From positions 1 through 64,000 of the forward strand of contig QKWP01000143.1 of assembly GCA_003550325.1 (NCBI GenBank): a DNA stretch of 64,000 nt, written 5' to 3'. The notes beneath the pieces are model-generated. The model did not search any database, was not told the DNA's origin, and saw nothing but the letters and a program-made list of their open reading frames with translations. The translations under genes were made by a program, and so were the position numbers. Each line of letters starts with the position of its first letter. Within the stretch, counting starts at the first letter, position 1. Positions 23,018 through 35,266 of the stretch are shown in pieces. The DNA is from Gigaspora rosea (Eukaryota; Glomeromycota; Glomeromycetes; Diversisporales; Gigasporaceae).

Positions 23018-24571
23018 ATGGCATTAAAATTCTTTGAAAAACTTTCAAATAATTATCTTGAACTTCTTGATGATAAAGAGGATTTTAACATAGTCATTAA
23101 TGTTGGTGAATCTCCAAATGTAAAAATATTTCGAGCACATTCAGCAATTTTAAGATACAGATCTTTATACTTTCACAATGAATTGGAGAACATCGGTAAA
23201 GATGAGAATAATATCAAAACACTTAATTTAAAGCATGTTTCTGTCCAACATTTTGAAGTTATTATCAAGTAAGTTATTTATGGTGCATTATAATTTATAT
23301 TATGTCACAAGAAGTAATCGAAAATATTCATAAATTTAATACAAAGGTATATATACGGAGGAATATTTTTACTTGAAAAACATGATGCATCATTTATTTT
23401 TGAGCTCATGCTTATTACTTACGAGTTTCTTTTTGATGAATTGGCCAATCAACTTCAAAATCACTTAATTGAAAAGGAAGCTCATTGGCTTCGTTTACAT
23501 TTTAATCGCATTTATCAAAAAAGTTTCCAGAATAATAAACTTCAAGATTTACAAAACTGGTGCAACGATATTGTGGTAAAGTACCCTAATAAGATTTTTG
23601 ATTCTGAAGAATTCTTCACACTTCAAGAAAACGCTTTAGTCTCACTTATTAGTCGAGATGATTTACAAATGGAAGAAGTAAAAATTTGGAATTACATCAT
23701 AAATTGGGGAATTGCACAAAATTCTGGCCTACCATCCGATCCTGAAGATTGGACTCATGAGAATTTTTCAGCTTTAAAGACTACTTTACAAAATTGTTTG
23801 CCGCATATCCGTTATTTTCAAATGTCAGGTAACGATATTATTAATATTGTACAACCTTATCATCAAATTTTTGAAAAAAAACTTTGGAATGATATCATGA
23901 AAAAATATATGACAAATGAGCCAATATCTTCTACTGTTCTTCCTCCTCGAAAAATTTTAAAACCGACATTACCGACTAGAATTATGGAACCTTTTTCAAA
24001 TATTATTAATGAAACACATGCAGCAGAAATTGCTTCATGGGTTGATAAGAAAGATGATAAGTATTTAGTAATAGATAATCCATATGAATTTAAATTACTT
24101 CTTCGTGGAAGCAGAGATGGTTTTACTGCTACTCCATTTTGGAATTTATGCGATAAACAAACTCATCTTGTTGTAGTTATGAAGATTAAGGGCACTGATG
24201 AAATTCTTGGTGGATATAATCCTGTTGGTTGGGATAAACAATATTATAATCGATATAGAAATTGCGGAGATAGCTTCATTTTTTCATTGAAAAATGGAAA
24301 TATTCAAAAATCGATTTTAAGTCGTGTGAAAAGACAAGATGAAGCGATTTATTGTACTTCATATTTAGGTCCAGTTTTTGGTGGATTTTATTTTGGCCTT
24401 GCCATGAGCGGTAATTTTAATCTACACGTAGATAACGAATGTTGGACTAGTCAAGGAAGCGCATATGAAAAACCAATTAGAAATGCAGCTGCATACAAAT
24501 TGAATTCTTCGGCTCTAAAATCATTTTTGTCAGTAGAAGAATATGAAATATTTCAAATAAAAAAATCCTAA
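23018..24571 (+). CDS. BTB-BACK-TLDc domain protein, whole, two exons
   Basis: Exon 1 is 23018-23268, exon 2 is 23347-24571; the 78-nt intron is GT-AG (GTAAGT donor) and splits a Lys codon cleanly. Product about 491 residues. BTB domain about residues 20-115 (EDFNIVINVG, FRAHSAILRYRSLYF, YIYGGIFLLEKHDA), BACK-like region about 120-240 (LQENALVSLISRDDLQMEEV), TLDc about 300-488 (ETHAAEIASWVDKK, GFTATPFWNLCDKQ, GTDEILGGYNPVGWD, FGLAMSGNFNL). BTB proteins usually serve as Cullin-3 adaptors; TLDc is linked to oxidation resistance and V-ATPase regulation. The fungal family is greatly expanded and its targets are unknown. The ATG was chosen because the unit 1 copy shares it. No lesion is seen, unlike the other copies nearby. 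Confidence 0.92.
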
Positions 24572-24830
24572 AAGTATAAAGTATACATTATTAATTAATT
24601 CGCACAGTAAATAGCATTATTTAAATTGTTTATGAAATATTTAACCAACTGCTTTAGTTTAAAATGTATATACAACAAATATGGATAATTGTATTATCAG
24701 TTAACACTTTAATAATGAATTAATTTACAGGTTTTTTTTTTCTTTCTGTCGCCCGTATATTTGCCTTTAATAAATAATAATTTAAGAAACGACAACTAAG
24801 TAAATTAACTTGATCAAAAAAATTCGAATA

Positions 24831-25012
24831 CAATCAACCCTCTCTATAATCACATAATTGGGAGCATAGTAACCTTTTTTAAAAAATGTGCCTATAAAGT
24901 GATTGTGCTTACATAAAGGTTTTTCTATGTTTATAGTAGTTTGTTTTAACAAAATGAGGTGCTTGTATAGAGGTGCGATTATATAAATTGTAACTATAGA
25001 GAAGTCTGACTG
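24831..25012. mobile_element. pogo-like (Tc1/mariner) MITE, 182 bp, TA duplication
   Basis: Ends CAATCAACCCTCTCTATAAT and, inverted, CAGTCAGACTTCTCTATAGT, flanked by TA. It lies 260 bp downstream of the whole BTB-TLDc gene; the corresponding place in unit 1 (about 18440) is empty. Confidence 0.82.
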
Positions 25013-25314
25013 TACTTAATTCGTGAATATCGAGTTAGTAAGAATTTAATCGCTATTTGTTTGTCAATTAGAATTCTGGTATTGCAATTTCTACCATAGA
25101 TCTGTTATGCATCATTTTTATTTGGATCTTTGCCTTGATGATGGCCTAATGAGTCAAGGAAAACCCCAATTATTAATGGACGTAAGTCATTTTTCAATCG
25201 TTAGATTATGAAACTTAATGTGATAAACTATTGATACCATATAATCCATATAATAAGATTTTCATGTCGAGAGTCCTAATTTCCCCACCACTTATGATTT
25301 GACGAAACAAATTA

Positions 25315-26664
25315 CGCCGTCATAAAATCAAACAAGTTTTATATTACTAGCTTTATTAGTTCAGTAGTTGTAACTGCTACAATTTTGTTATCTCCAATTT
25401 TTTTTATAATATTATTAATTTGGTTTGCAAAAAAACTCAAAAAGATGTAAATTTAAAGAATAATTATATAGCAAATATTAATTAGATAATAAAACTATAA
25501 ATCAAAAAATTTTTTAAATGATATTTATCTATCTAATACTATAAGAATAATATTAATACAGTCAATACTGTCTAATTGCATACTATTTAATTGCATATAC
25601 TCTCTAAATATATAAATAATTTTTTTTAAATATTAATACAAAAATACAATGACTAAAAAAATTTTCTTGTACATGTAATTTCTGAAGAATCACATATAGA
25701 CTCATAAAATTTTGTTTGCTATAGTACATCATATATGTGGATCATACTAAAGTTCTTTGGGCAGATTTAATACTAAAAATACCTGCTCTGCTTATGTATG
25801 TATTTCCAGCTACAAAATGCAGCTTCTTTCGCATAAGCAATATAAAACTGTTTTTTTTTGAGCATCAACTCAAAAGGCTCAAAGTTTTCAATACATGAGA
25901 CAGAGAAGCATACCAGTTGTTATAAAAGTACAGTGTGTCATTGAGTAAAAAGATAGCAAGAGAGCAAGAACCTAAGCAACAAACCAAGGTCAGGCTGTTA
26001 AAGGGTCACTACCCAAAAGACAAGACAAATGAATTTTGTTTCTGACAAAAAAAAAAGAATAATGGTTATACATATTACCTTTATCAGAAATATTGATAAA
26101 AATGAAGAAAAATCAGTTATAAGAATGATTAGGAAATTAAGGGAAATTATGCAGACATTCATGTTTTGAAATAAGTGTATCAGCATGGCTATATAGTTAT
26201 TAGCCATTCTTATTAGGCTGGCATGTTAAAATGGTTACAGAATTCTGAATATTACCATATTGATAATGAATACAACTCTGAAAACAACGTCAAAATTTCA
26301 GAACATAAGAAAAATTGAGGTAAATCATCAAGCATACAAAGTATATGTAATTCGCCAAAGTTAAAATTCAAACTATATCATGGAAAGCTTACTACTATAA
26401 ATTACTCAGATTAGGACAGTAATTGTGAGTTAGTGCGCCACATTCTCCAGATCCGTACCCTCCTATGAAGCATAGTTTCTGTGGAGAAAGAGCTATCTGT
26501 TTTAACAATAAATTTTCTAAAATATGAACTTCTTGTTTTACAATTTTGAAGTGAAATATAAATAAAAAAAATAGCTCTATACAGGAAAAGTTTATTACAA
26601 TAGCTATTTCTTCTGAAGATAGGAATATGAAACCCGGTCCATCATTGACTCGACTCCATTAAGT
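25315..26664. other. Flank between the two gene copies of unit 2
   Basis: Aligns in part with 20110-20980. No intact gene; open frames here are short and not conserved in unit 1. Confidence 0.45.
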
Positions 26665-27288
26665 TGTGTCTTAATTGAACTCAGTCCACAAGATAATTTT
26701 TCAAATTTAAACCTATTTTACAAAATTGCTTGCATCATATCCATAATTTTTTTAAATATCTGGTAATGATCTTATTAATAATTTACAATATTAGCAACAA
26801 ATTTTTGAAGAAACCTTTGAAAGATATCATGAAAAAATATATGAAAAATGAATAAATATCTTCCACTGTTCATTCTTCTCGAATATTTTTAAAATCAGCC
26901 TTATCAGCTAAAAATTATACATAGAATCTTTTCAACAGTTATTAATGAAGTACATGCAGCAGAAGTTTCCTCATGGGTTGGTGTGGCAGAGAAGAACAAT
27001 TTTAAAGACGGATGAAAGATGATATGTATTAAATAATGGATTATACATATGTATTTAATCAATTCCTTTGTGGAAGCCAAATTGGTTTTATTAATACTTC
27101 AATTTGGAATTTATGTGATCACTCATCATGTGATTATAAAATTAAGGGAAAAATTTTTGGTTAGTAATAATCTTACTGGTTGTAATAGTCGATATTATGA
27201 TCAACTTGTGAATTGCAAAAAATGCTTATTTTTTTGAAAAATGGCAATCTCAAAATCGAATTAAATAGTTTGAAAAGGATTCTGGTAT

Positions 27289-27963
27289 GATTCCCCGAAA
27301 GTTAGTTACCCGCCAGCTCATTTTACCGACCCATATCCCCGACAGAATGTTTCACCTACAGCACTTTTTGTTGACAGAATCTTTCCTCGACATACCATGT
27401 TTTCGACATCCCCTTTCCTAGAAATTTCATATTTTCGACAAGACATTTATCTGACATGACATATTTCTAATTTGACTTTTCTCTGACACTAAGTTTTATT
27501 GAATGCACTTTTTTCGGCAAGAACGATAAACCCAGTGGTCATCACAACACGTGAAATCATGAACTACGTCATTTGTTTACTAGCACTATCAACTCGGCCT
27601 AAATTATACTATCACCAAACCCTAATCTAACCCTAACCCTAACCCTAATTCAGGCCGAGTGCTTAATCATGTGATGTGATGAACACGAATATATCACTCT
27701 ACCTAATTAAACGAAATTCCAATCGGGGAAAGATCTTGTCGGAAAAGATGTCGGAAACATGTCATGTCGGAAAAATGTTCTTTCTGAAATACGTCATGTC
27801 AGTGAAATGTCTTTTCGAAAATATGTCCTGTTAAGGAAAGGGGAGGTCGAAAACATGGTATGTCGAGGAAAGATTCTGTCAACAAAAAATGCTGTAGGTG
27901 AAACATTCTGTCGGGATATGGGTCGGTAAAATGAGCTGGCGGGTAACTAACTTTCGGAGAATC
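27289..27963. mobile_element. Foldback element with near-identical long arms, 675 bp
   Basis: Arms of about 190 bp begin GATTCCCCGAAAGTTAGTTA and, inverted, GATTCTCCGAAAGTTAGTTA, and stay almost identical (ACCCGCCAGCTCATTTTACC). Repeated CGACA words fill the arms. The inserted segment seems to run from 27278 to 28039: the near-identical 9-mers TTTGAAAAG / TTTGAGAAG flank it, and unit 1 reads through. About 76 bp of extra sequence lie between the right arm and the right 9-mer. Confidence 0.8.
27619..27648. repeat. Interstitial telomere-like CCCTAA repeats
   Basis: ACCCTAATCTAA followed by CCCTAACCCTAACCCTAA, at the centre of the foldback element. The run is short and not at a chromosome end. 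Confidence 0.8.
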
Positions 27964-28486
27964 AAGCAACAACCTTATCGCTGTTAATATTGGTAATAAT
28001 ACTCTATTATCTACTTCTAATAATCTTATTTCTCCTTTATTTGAGAAGTCCAGATCGTACATTTATTGTGGCCCTGACTGTGATTCATATTTTAATTAAG
28101 TTTTTGATTTGAAAGATAACAATGGCTGTTGGATTCGAAAAAAGGTACATGTAAAAAACCAATTAGAAATTTGGCTGAATACAAAATCTCACTAGGTTGG
28201 TCATATTTTTCAATAAAAGAATATGAAATATTCAAATTAATAAAAGATTTATAAAAGTTTTATATAAATTAATCTGCAGAATATTTTAGTTATTGAAATA
28301 TGAGAATAAAAATATTACAAAAATTAATTAAGGTATATATGAAAAATATCATATTGTATAACTATATACTGTACATCAATCCTTTCTTATAATTCTTTTA
28401 TACTGAATAAAAAGAACTAAAGATTTAATTTTTATATTAGTTCAGTATAAAAGGAGTTATAATTTCCTAAGAAAGATAATATATAG

Positions 28487-28672
28487 TTATTTGGCATTTG
28501 ATAACAATTATATCGTGATCTGTAAGATCATGATATAATTGTTGCACATGACGAATAACGGAAAGTATCTGTGCTAGAATTTGATCAGGAGACAACTGGG
28601 CCCCTGCGGGGCCCAGTCATCTTCTGGCAAATTCTAGCACAGATACGACAGTTATTGGTGCGTAGCATCCAA
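28487..28672. mobile_element. Two abutting small palindromic elements
   Basis: First: GTTATTTGGCATTTG … CAATTATATC with inverted partner about 28487-28560, folding on GATCTGTAAGATC. Second: GTATCTGTGCTAGAATTTG (28564 onward) with its inverse CAAATTCTAGCACAGATAC near 28637-28655, and a GC-rich hairpin at its centre. Exact ends and duplications are unclear. Confidence 0.6.
28595..28617. repeat. GC-rich mini-hairpin 1
   Basis: Perfect stem ACTGGGCCCC / GGGGCCCAGT with a TGC loop, isolated in AT-rich sequence. Confidence 0.8.
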
Positions 28673-28879
28673 TAACGGTATTATCTGTCAGATTACGGCG
28701 ATCGGACACACGCAAAGCGAATAGAATTAATTATTAAAAAAAGAAAAAGGAATACGTATATAATAAATGTGATCTATATTCAATTCAGTTTTATATGTAC
28801 TTACTATAACGAAAATATATGAAATTATGTGGACAAGCGACAGTTAAGCAGCATAATTTATTATTTATTAGCGCTTAGA

Positions 28880-28970
28880 AGCAATTGCCGGCGTTTGGTG
28901 CTACGCTAAAATTACTTTTTTGGGTTGGTCTGGTTGTATCAACGTTAATTTTGAAAATAGATTTTCGTTA
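28880..28970. repeat. Dispersed repeat, copy 1
   Basis: AAGCAATTGCCGGCGTTTGG … GGTTGTATCAACGTTAATTT matches 33622-33705 with moderate divergence. Confidence 0.6.
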
Positions 28971-30211
28971 AGTTAACTTTTTTTAGGGGATGGCTAAAGC
29001 TAGGTGCGTTTATATGTTTTGATTATTTAATTAAAATTAGGGTAAGGGTTAGTTAGGGGTTAGATTTAGGGCTTGACTTATATGTAAAATTGCCTTCCCG
29101 GCATTTTTTATTAATGCTCCTATACAGGTTTAGACACTCGTTTTTGTATTTTCAGCGTTTTTCACTTTTTTTCTTTGTTTTCGTCTCGTCGGGCTGATCC
29201 GTAAAGATCAAATTTTACGATTTGATTGGCTTTCTATCATGTGAACGCACCTGGCTTTAGACGACCCCTTTTTTTAGTAATTTTGGGTTTCACAAAATTC
29301 AACCGATTGTATAAAAAGAGCTCAAGCTAGCTCAAGCGCATGCCTACGCGAAAGAGCTGAGCTAACTGCATTGCGCTCAAAATATTTTCGCTTACGGACA
29401 TCGGTTGTATATATATGTTGATTACGAATAAAAATAAATCCAAAATTGTTGCCCCTTGATCGGTAGAGTGATGATCATCACTCAACAATCAATTGTTATA
29501 ATGATTGTGACTATACATTGTTTACCATTTATAAGAAAGTATTATCATAAATCATTCTTCATATAATAAAATTATCATCCGTCATGAGTTTCCTGCACAT
29601 TTTTACCGATTATTTTGTTCATTTGATGAAATCAATGATTGTGAGAATATTGATATGACATGTACTGTGGTAAGTATGAGCAAGTAAACGAATTTTAACT
29701 TTTAAGGTATATGTTCGATGATAAAAAAAAAATTTTTAATTGCACTTTGCCATTTATGATTTGCTATATCTAGCGATGGGAACTTCTAATTGTTAATTGT
29801 TAACATAAAATTGTTAATAAATTATTTTTAACAATTAATAATTAAATTATACAATATGCATAGAAAGTATCGATAGAATAATATAATCAGTGATTAATCA
29901 TTTTTTTATGTACTCTAGTATAAAAATTTTATAGCGATAAAAGATCACGCATTTTTCTGCAGAAATCCGTAACAACGATAGAAATCTTCCGCTACCGTTA
30001 CAAGTACATTATGTGAAGAAAGTAACGAAAATCTTCTATTACCAACACGATAAAGGCAAGTTTTGCAGTATAGAGTAATTCAGCTCGATATAATTGTTTA
30101 GATCAAATATTATTATGCATATTTATTAATTATACCTTATAAATGAACATTGATGTAATCAATGATTTGATTAAATTATCAATTGGATCATTTTCTATGA
30201 TGATGTTCTAT
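28971..30211. other. Intergenic stretch
   Basis: No gene recognised. Telomere-like TTAGGG words occur at 29038-29072 in degenerate form. AATTGTTAA words in both orientations lie at 29785-29850. Confidence 0.4.
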
Positions 30212-30797
30212 TGGGGTGCGTGGTATACTATTTAAATCAAAAATATATGTGGATTCCTTATTTTTTAAATGATCGATGGTTTTAAGTGATTATTAATTGA
30301 TGAACTACTTAATATATTTTTTATATATAAAATCGTGATTCATTTCTTTAGATGCATTGATTGTTTATCTTTTCTTAGCTGGAAATTTTACCACTAAGCG
30401 ATTTTTATACATAGTTTTTATAAAGTTGCGAGATTTTTTTTCGCCTTTATTGGAAAAAAAATCTCTTTTTAAACAATCAAATTTTTACTTAAATTAATCG
30501 AACAAAATTGAATAAACTGGCAATTCTTTCAACTAAAATATAAATTTTGCTTCGAAACTTTGTTCTTTGGAATTTAATACTTATCTGTACAAAATTTGGA
30601 TTCGAAGCAATAAATTTTAAAGGTTTTGCATCTAAATAAAGGTTTGAACTTGCGTGTTAAAGAATAAACGCTGGTTCCAATTAAAAAAAATACAAAATAC
30701 TTCATATTCAATATTGTTACACATCTTAAAAAAAATCTAGTAAATTTTTATATGATGTCACGTATAGTTTTGATATATATAGTATACTGCACACCCA
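30212..30797. mobile_element. Mutator-like TIR element, 586 bp, perfect 9-bp TSD
   Basis: Termini TGGGGTGCGTGGTATACTAT and, inverted, TGGGTGTGCAGTATACTAT, with similarity over about 45 bp. ATGTTCTAT flanks it exactly (30203-30211, 30798-30806). Close in size to the element at 22324-22912 but with different ends. No coding sequence seen. Confidence 0.82.
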
Positions 30798-32381
30798 ATG
30801 TTCTATGCATATTGGATAATTCATTTATTAATTATACTAATTCTAATGAATCATGATCACTTGACCATAATATTCGATCATTACATGTACTCTAAAAAAA
30901 ATAGAAAAAAATAGATAAATAGAAATAAAAAAAAATAACAAATAGAAATAAAAAAATAGTTTAAATATTTGTATTGGTTGCTCAAATAAAATTTCTTATT
31001 TTTCAATACTTCATTGAAAACACTAACTTTCTACTAACGAAATTTCGAGTACAGTCAAATATAATCAACTCTAAAGGCTTACTATAATGAATATCTGTTC
31101 TATATAAGGTTGACCGTATTAAGACATTTTGACCTGCTCTAACTAAAAATATAAAATATGAATGGTCTAAAATATGTGTGTTTAATTAATTAATAAAATA
31201 ACAAAATATAATAGATACTTTAATATTCGAAAAAAATTTTAAGAATTTGAAGAGATGCTAAAAAAAGAGCCCTCAAAATGTTTTATTGTAAAGAGTTGCT
31301 AAATTCAAAAGAATTGCCAAATCTTAATATTATATTAAAAAAGTGAAAAGTAATAATTACGAAGCAATTATTTGATGACTTACATTATTAGCCACCAATC
31401 AATGATTTACTAATGAAAAAAAATGATATTTGTATTCAACCAATGGTAACTTGAAGGAGAAGTTAATAAACCTACAATATTTCAGATCTTAGATCATGTT
31501 GATTACTGTAGTATCATTTCAAAATTTATTTCATATACAAAATTATAGCTTTTTCATGATTTCAGAAATTCGTCATCTTTCTGGTATTGCTCAGTAGAAT
31601 ATGTCTGATTAGTCAGCCAGACTGATCACATTGGTTATCTGATAAAAATGATTAATATAGTTCATATAGGTATATACATCAGTTAAATTAGTTAGATCCA
31701 TTTTTTCATGCATTTATTGCTCTTTTTTTAATTTTTTTATTTTATTTATAAATAAAAGAAATTTTCACCAAAAGACAACCAGTATAAAGCCTTAGGGCTA
31801 ATTGCCTAATTTATTAATCACCTACTCCTGAGGTGTAAACAGTCCTCTTTTAGAAATAACCAACCTTTACTTTGCCACTAGCCAAATTAAATGGTTTCTT
31901 CAATAGGTTGACTATGTTTTTAGGTTTTGTAATTGAATTGGATTAGTCCCAAAGTCTACTTTTTCAGTCAGTCCCTCATTACTTTTAGATTATATAATCG
32001 CCAACTTATCTACAAATATGTCTATTTTTAGCTAACTATCATTATAGTTGAATTTTTAAACTGCTAGCTAAGTATGTATGTATATACATTGTTAAAGTAG
32101 TGGCAATTAGGTCTATGGTTAACAACCACTACAACACTACTATCTAACTAATCCAATGTTCTTTAATTATGCAAAGACTACTGAACCTTGAACTGGCAGA
32201 CAAAAGAGGTATGAAAGATTTGGCCTGGGTCTAAAGGTTCCTGGTGTCTTGCTATGGTGAAATTGGAGACTAAAATAAGTTGTTCTCTTATTCTTCTTAT
32301 TTTTAGTATTTAGTTTAATACTAATGTCTTGGTTTTTAGCTTTAGTATATTAGTATTTGAATCAATCATTAAAGCTTTTAA
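30798..32381. other. Intergenic stretch
   Basis: No gene recognised. A possible 70-bp pogo-like MITE lies at about 31053-31125 (TACAGTCAAATATAATC … GGTTGACCGTA). Confidence 0.4.
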
Positions 32382-32531
32382 GAGTGGTGACAGATATTAC
32401 GTAATATTTTAGGGGGTCTCTAAAATCTTACGCTAAATATAGAAGTTCATAATAGCCAATCAAATTTCTTTTATATAGGGGAAGGGGTAGGGGTATAGTA
32501 AAATTATATTACGTAATATATGTTACCACCC
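32382..32531. mobile_element. PIF/Harbinger-like MITE, 150 bp, TAA duplication
   Basis: Ends GAGTGGTGACAGATATTACG and, inverted, GGGTGGTAACATATATTACG, flanked by TAA (32379-32381, 32532-32534). Confidence 0.8.
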
Positions 32532-32867
32532 TAATAATATTACATAATCACAGAATTAGGCTAATGCAAATTTGGCTTATTAGAGATTATTAATTTATAA
32601 TCCTAATTTCAAAGGTTATACTCAATAAAATTGAACTCTATTTGAGTTATTCCTATTTTGACTCTCTGTAAGTTAGCAAAAAGGTAAGTCTTATATACTT
32701 TTTCATACTTAATACATTCAATTTAGGCTAATACTATTGAATTACTAGTCTTTTATTGTGTTCAAAAATTGGAAGTAGCACCTTGTGTCTGGAGGCAAGA
32801 ACTGAATATACTATAGTATAAGAACTGGAATTTAAAGGTACAAAACTGGATTGTGTATATTGTTTGG

Positions 32868-33259
32868 NNNNNNNNNNNNNNNNNNNNNNNNNNNNNNNNN
32901 NNNNNNNNNNNNNNNNNNNNNNNNNNNNNNNNNNNNNNNNNNNNNNNNNNNNNNNNNNNNNNNNNNNNNNNNNNNNNNNNNNNNNNNNNNNNNNNNNNNN
33001 NNNNNNNNNNNNNNNNNNNNNNNNNNNNNNNNNNNNNNNNNNNNNNNNNNNNNNNNNNNNNNNNNNNNNNNNNNNNNNNNNNNNNNNNNNNNNNNNNNNN
33101 NNNNNNNNNNNNNNNNNNNNNNNNNNNNNNNNNNNNNNNNNNNNNNNNNNNNNNNNNNNNNNNNNNNNNNNNNNNNNNNNNNNNNNNNNNNNNNNNNNNN
33201 NNNNNNNNNNNNNNNNNNNNNNNNNNNNNNNNNNNNNNNNNNNNNNNNNNNNNNNNNNN
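32868..33259. other. Assembly gap (392 N)
   Basis: Unknown bases. Any reading frame drawn across it is an artefact. Confidence 0.99.
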
Positions 33260-34070
33260 ATTGCTATAGCACCTTTCTACTCTTTTTGGGGTTATACCAA
33301 TTTTATCTAGCTGTGACTAAAAATAAAAAGGTTAATCTTATTGTATCAATGTAAATAATAAAAAAAACACTAGAGTAAACAAATAAAAAAAAGATATAAG
33401 CTAGAGCACTTTACAATATATACTACAGGAATTTTAAAACCCACATAATCTTTATGTAGAGATAATGTATAAATTAGTAGCACATCAAATCTCAATAAAA
33501 TAAAGAATTAAGAATTCTCAACCTTTTTGCATAAAGATAATGCATAAATAATAATATGCACTAATTAGCAACTATTATATGTAAACTAAATAAATATTAA
33601 AATGACTTATTTTAGTTTAGCATTTTTAAAGCAATTGTTAGCATTTAGTGCTAAGCTAAGTTACTTTTTTAGAAAGTTTTGGTTGTATTAACATTTAATT
33701 TTGGTAATAAAAAAAAGTAATATACGGCAATAAAAATTAATTTAATTATAATAAATAAAAATGATTAATTAAAATAACATGTGGCACCGAAAAAAACTAT
33801 ATAAATTTGACATATTTATTTTCAATACTAATAAAAATGTGATTATTATTAATAATTGAATCAAGTTATTTTTCAGTCAAAAAATTATTTAATAACTAAG
33901 TAAATTAAAAAATAAAATATAACATTAATATTATTTAACAATAGCAATAAAAATTATATAGCATAGTGCAATCAGTTTTATTATATAGAACTATATACTA
34001 AATGAAATGTTATACCTTATAAAATCAATTTCTTTGTTTAAAATTAAATATAAACTAGCACATGATCATG

Positions 34071-34087
34071 TGGCGGCTTCGCCGCCA
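34071..34087. repeat. GC-rich mini-hairpin 2
   Basis: TGGCGGC TTC GCCGCCA, a perfect 7-bp stem with a TTC loop. Confidence 0.8.
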
Positions 34088-35249
34088 GGTATGATTTAAT
34101 ATCGGGCGTGTTAAACATTACTAATAAGTTCAACCTTTTTTAAATTTGAATTATTTGGTCTGATATACCAGGATAAGTCTTTATTGATTTGCGATCATAG
34201 ATATGATTTATGCATAACTAAAGTGAAAGGATATAGTCTCAGAAATAGACAAGATGTTATCTGGTTATCAACATAAGATGTTGCGTATTTATTCCATGGC
34301 ATTGGATGACGGTTTCCCAGGCTTAATAATGTAAGTGGGCATTAATGTGAAAGTGACTATCATAGATAGGATTTGCCTGATCGGTTAACTATTATCAGTC
34401 TATTTGTGATTACCTTGATAATGAACTTATAAATTATATAGGCTTAAAGTATTATCATTTTTAATAATATTAGAAAACGAAAAAATTTTGTTAAAGAAGA
34501 TTACGTGTTAACAAATATATACGAAAGAATTTATCATATAAAATTAGAGAATGTGTAATGTGGGATAAATATGATAATTATTATTAATAAATTCGAATTC
34601 ATCAAGGGTTTAATAGGAGAATAAAATTAAGTGAACTATTCACTATCTTTTAAGCTTTTAAAAAAAAATTAAGTTGAATTCTATCTCTATCTCGACCCGA
34701 TCCGATCTTTAGCTCATGGAAATAATTTTGTTATTAATATTTTAAATATAATACTCAGAATATGTAGATAAGAGTATTAGCTTAAGTTTTTGCATTATTA
34801 GGAAGTTTAGCGGCATGTACAAAGTTATCTAAATTTAGATCTTACATGTAATGTCTCAACTTTCCTTTTTTTTTGGTCGATTATTTCAGCATGTAGAGTT
34901 TACGTATGGTTAATATGTGACTAGGACTATGAGAATAGTAAAAGTAATCTTTTTAAGTGAAGTTTTGAGGTTAACGATTATTTTTTATTATTCTTGCACA
35001 GTGTTTATAGACGTTCTTTCTAAGGTAGTGTGGTTTCTATAGTGATTTTTGGTAGTAAATGCAATTTAAATTGTAAGTTACACAAGCTAGTAATCTAAAT
35101 AAGTGAAAAAGGTAAAGCGTCGCACTAATGATGTGAGTCTTGTGAATTAATAAGCTAAAATAATGTGATAGCTTAAATTACTTACTAAATCTTTGTTCAA
35201 ATTACTTATTAAACCTTTGCTCAAATTATTTTTTATACCAGTGTTATAA

Positions 35250-35266
35250 GTGGCGCTTCGCGCCAC
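35250..35266. repeat. GC-rich mini-hairpin 3
   Basis: GTGGCGC TTC GCGCCAC, a perfect 7-bp stem with a TTC loop, closely similar in plan to hairpin 2. Confidence 0.8.

Larger units (their letters stand above)
26665..28215 (+). pseudogene. Decayed BACK/TLDc relic (unit 2, second copy), split by an insertion
   Basis: Counterpart of 20985-21725: shared CAAAATTGCTTGCATC, ATATCTTCCACTGTTC, TCGATATTATGATCAACTTG and GAAATTTGGCTGAATACAAA. The frame has many stops. The relic is interrupted at TTTGAAAAG (27269-27277) and resumes at TTTGAGAAG (28040-28048). Confidence 0.8.
21965..28480 (+). repeat. Tandem duplication unit 2 (~6.5 kb)
   Basis: Second copy of the unit at 15890-21960, in direct orientation and adjacent. 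It keeps the whole BTB-BACK-TLDc gene. Private insertions: 22324-22912, 24831-25012 and about 27278-28039. Confidence 0.85.

Noticed and set aside
27619-27648. Telomere
   Set aside because: Only about four CCCTAA-type repeats, inside a foldback element with host sequence on both sides.
32851-33354. Long open frames across the N run
   Set aside because: They consist of unknown bases; only an assembly gap can be claimed.
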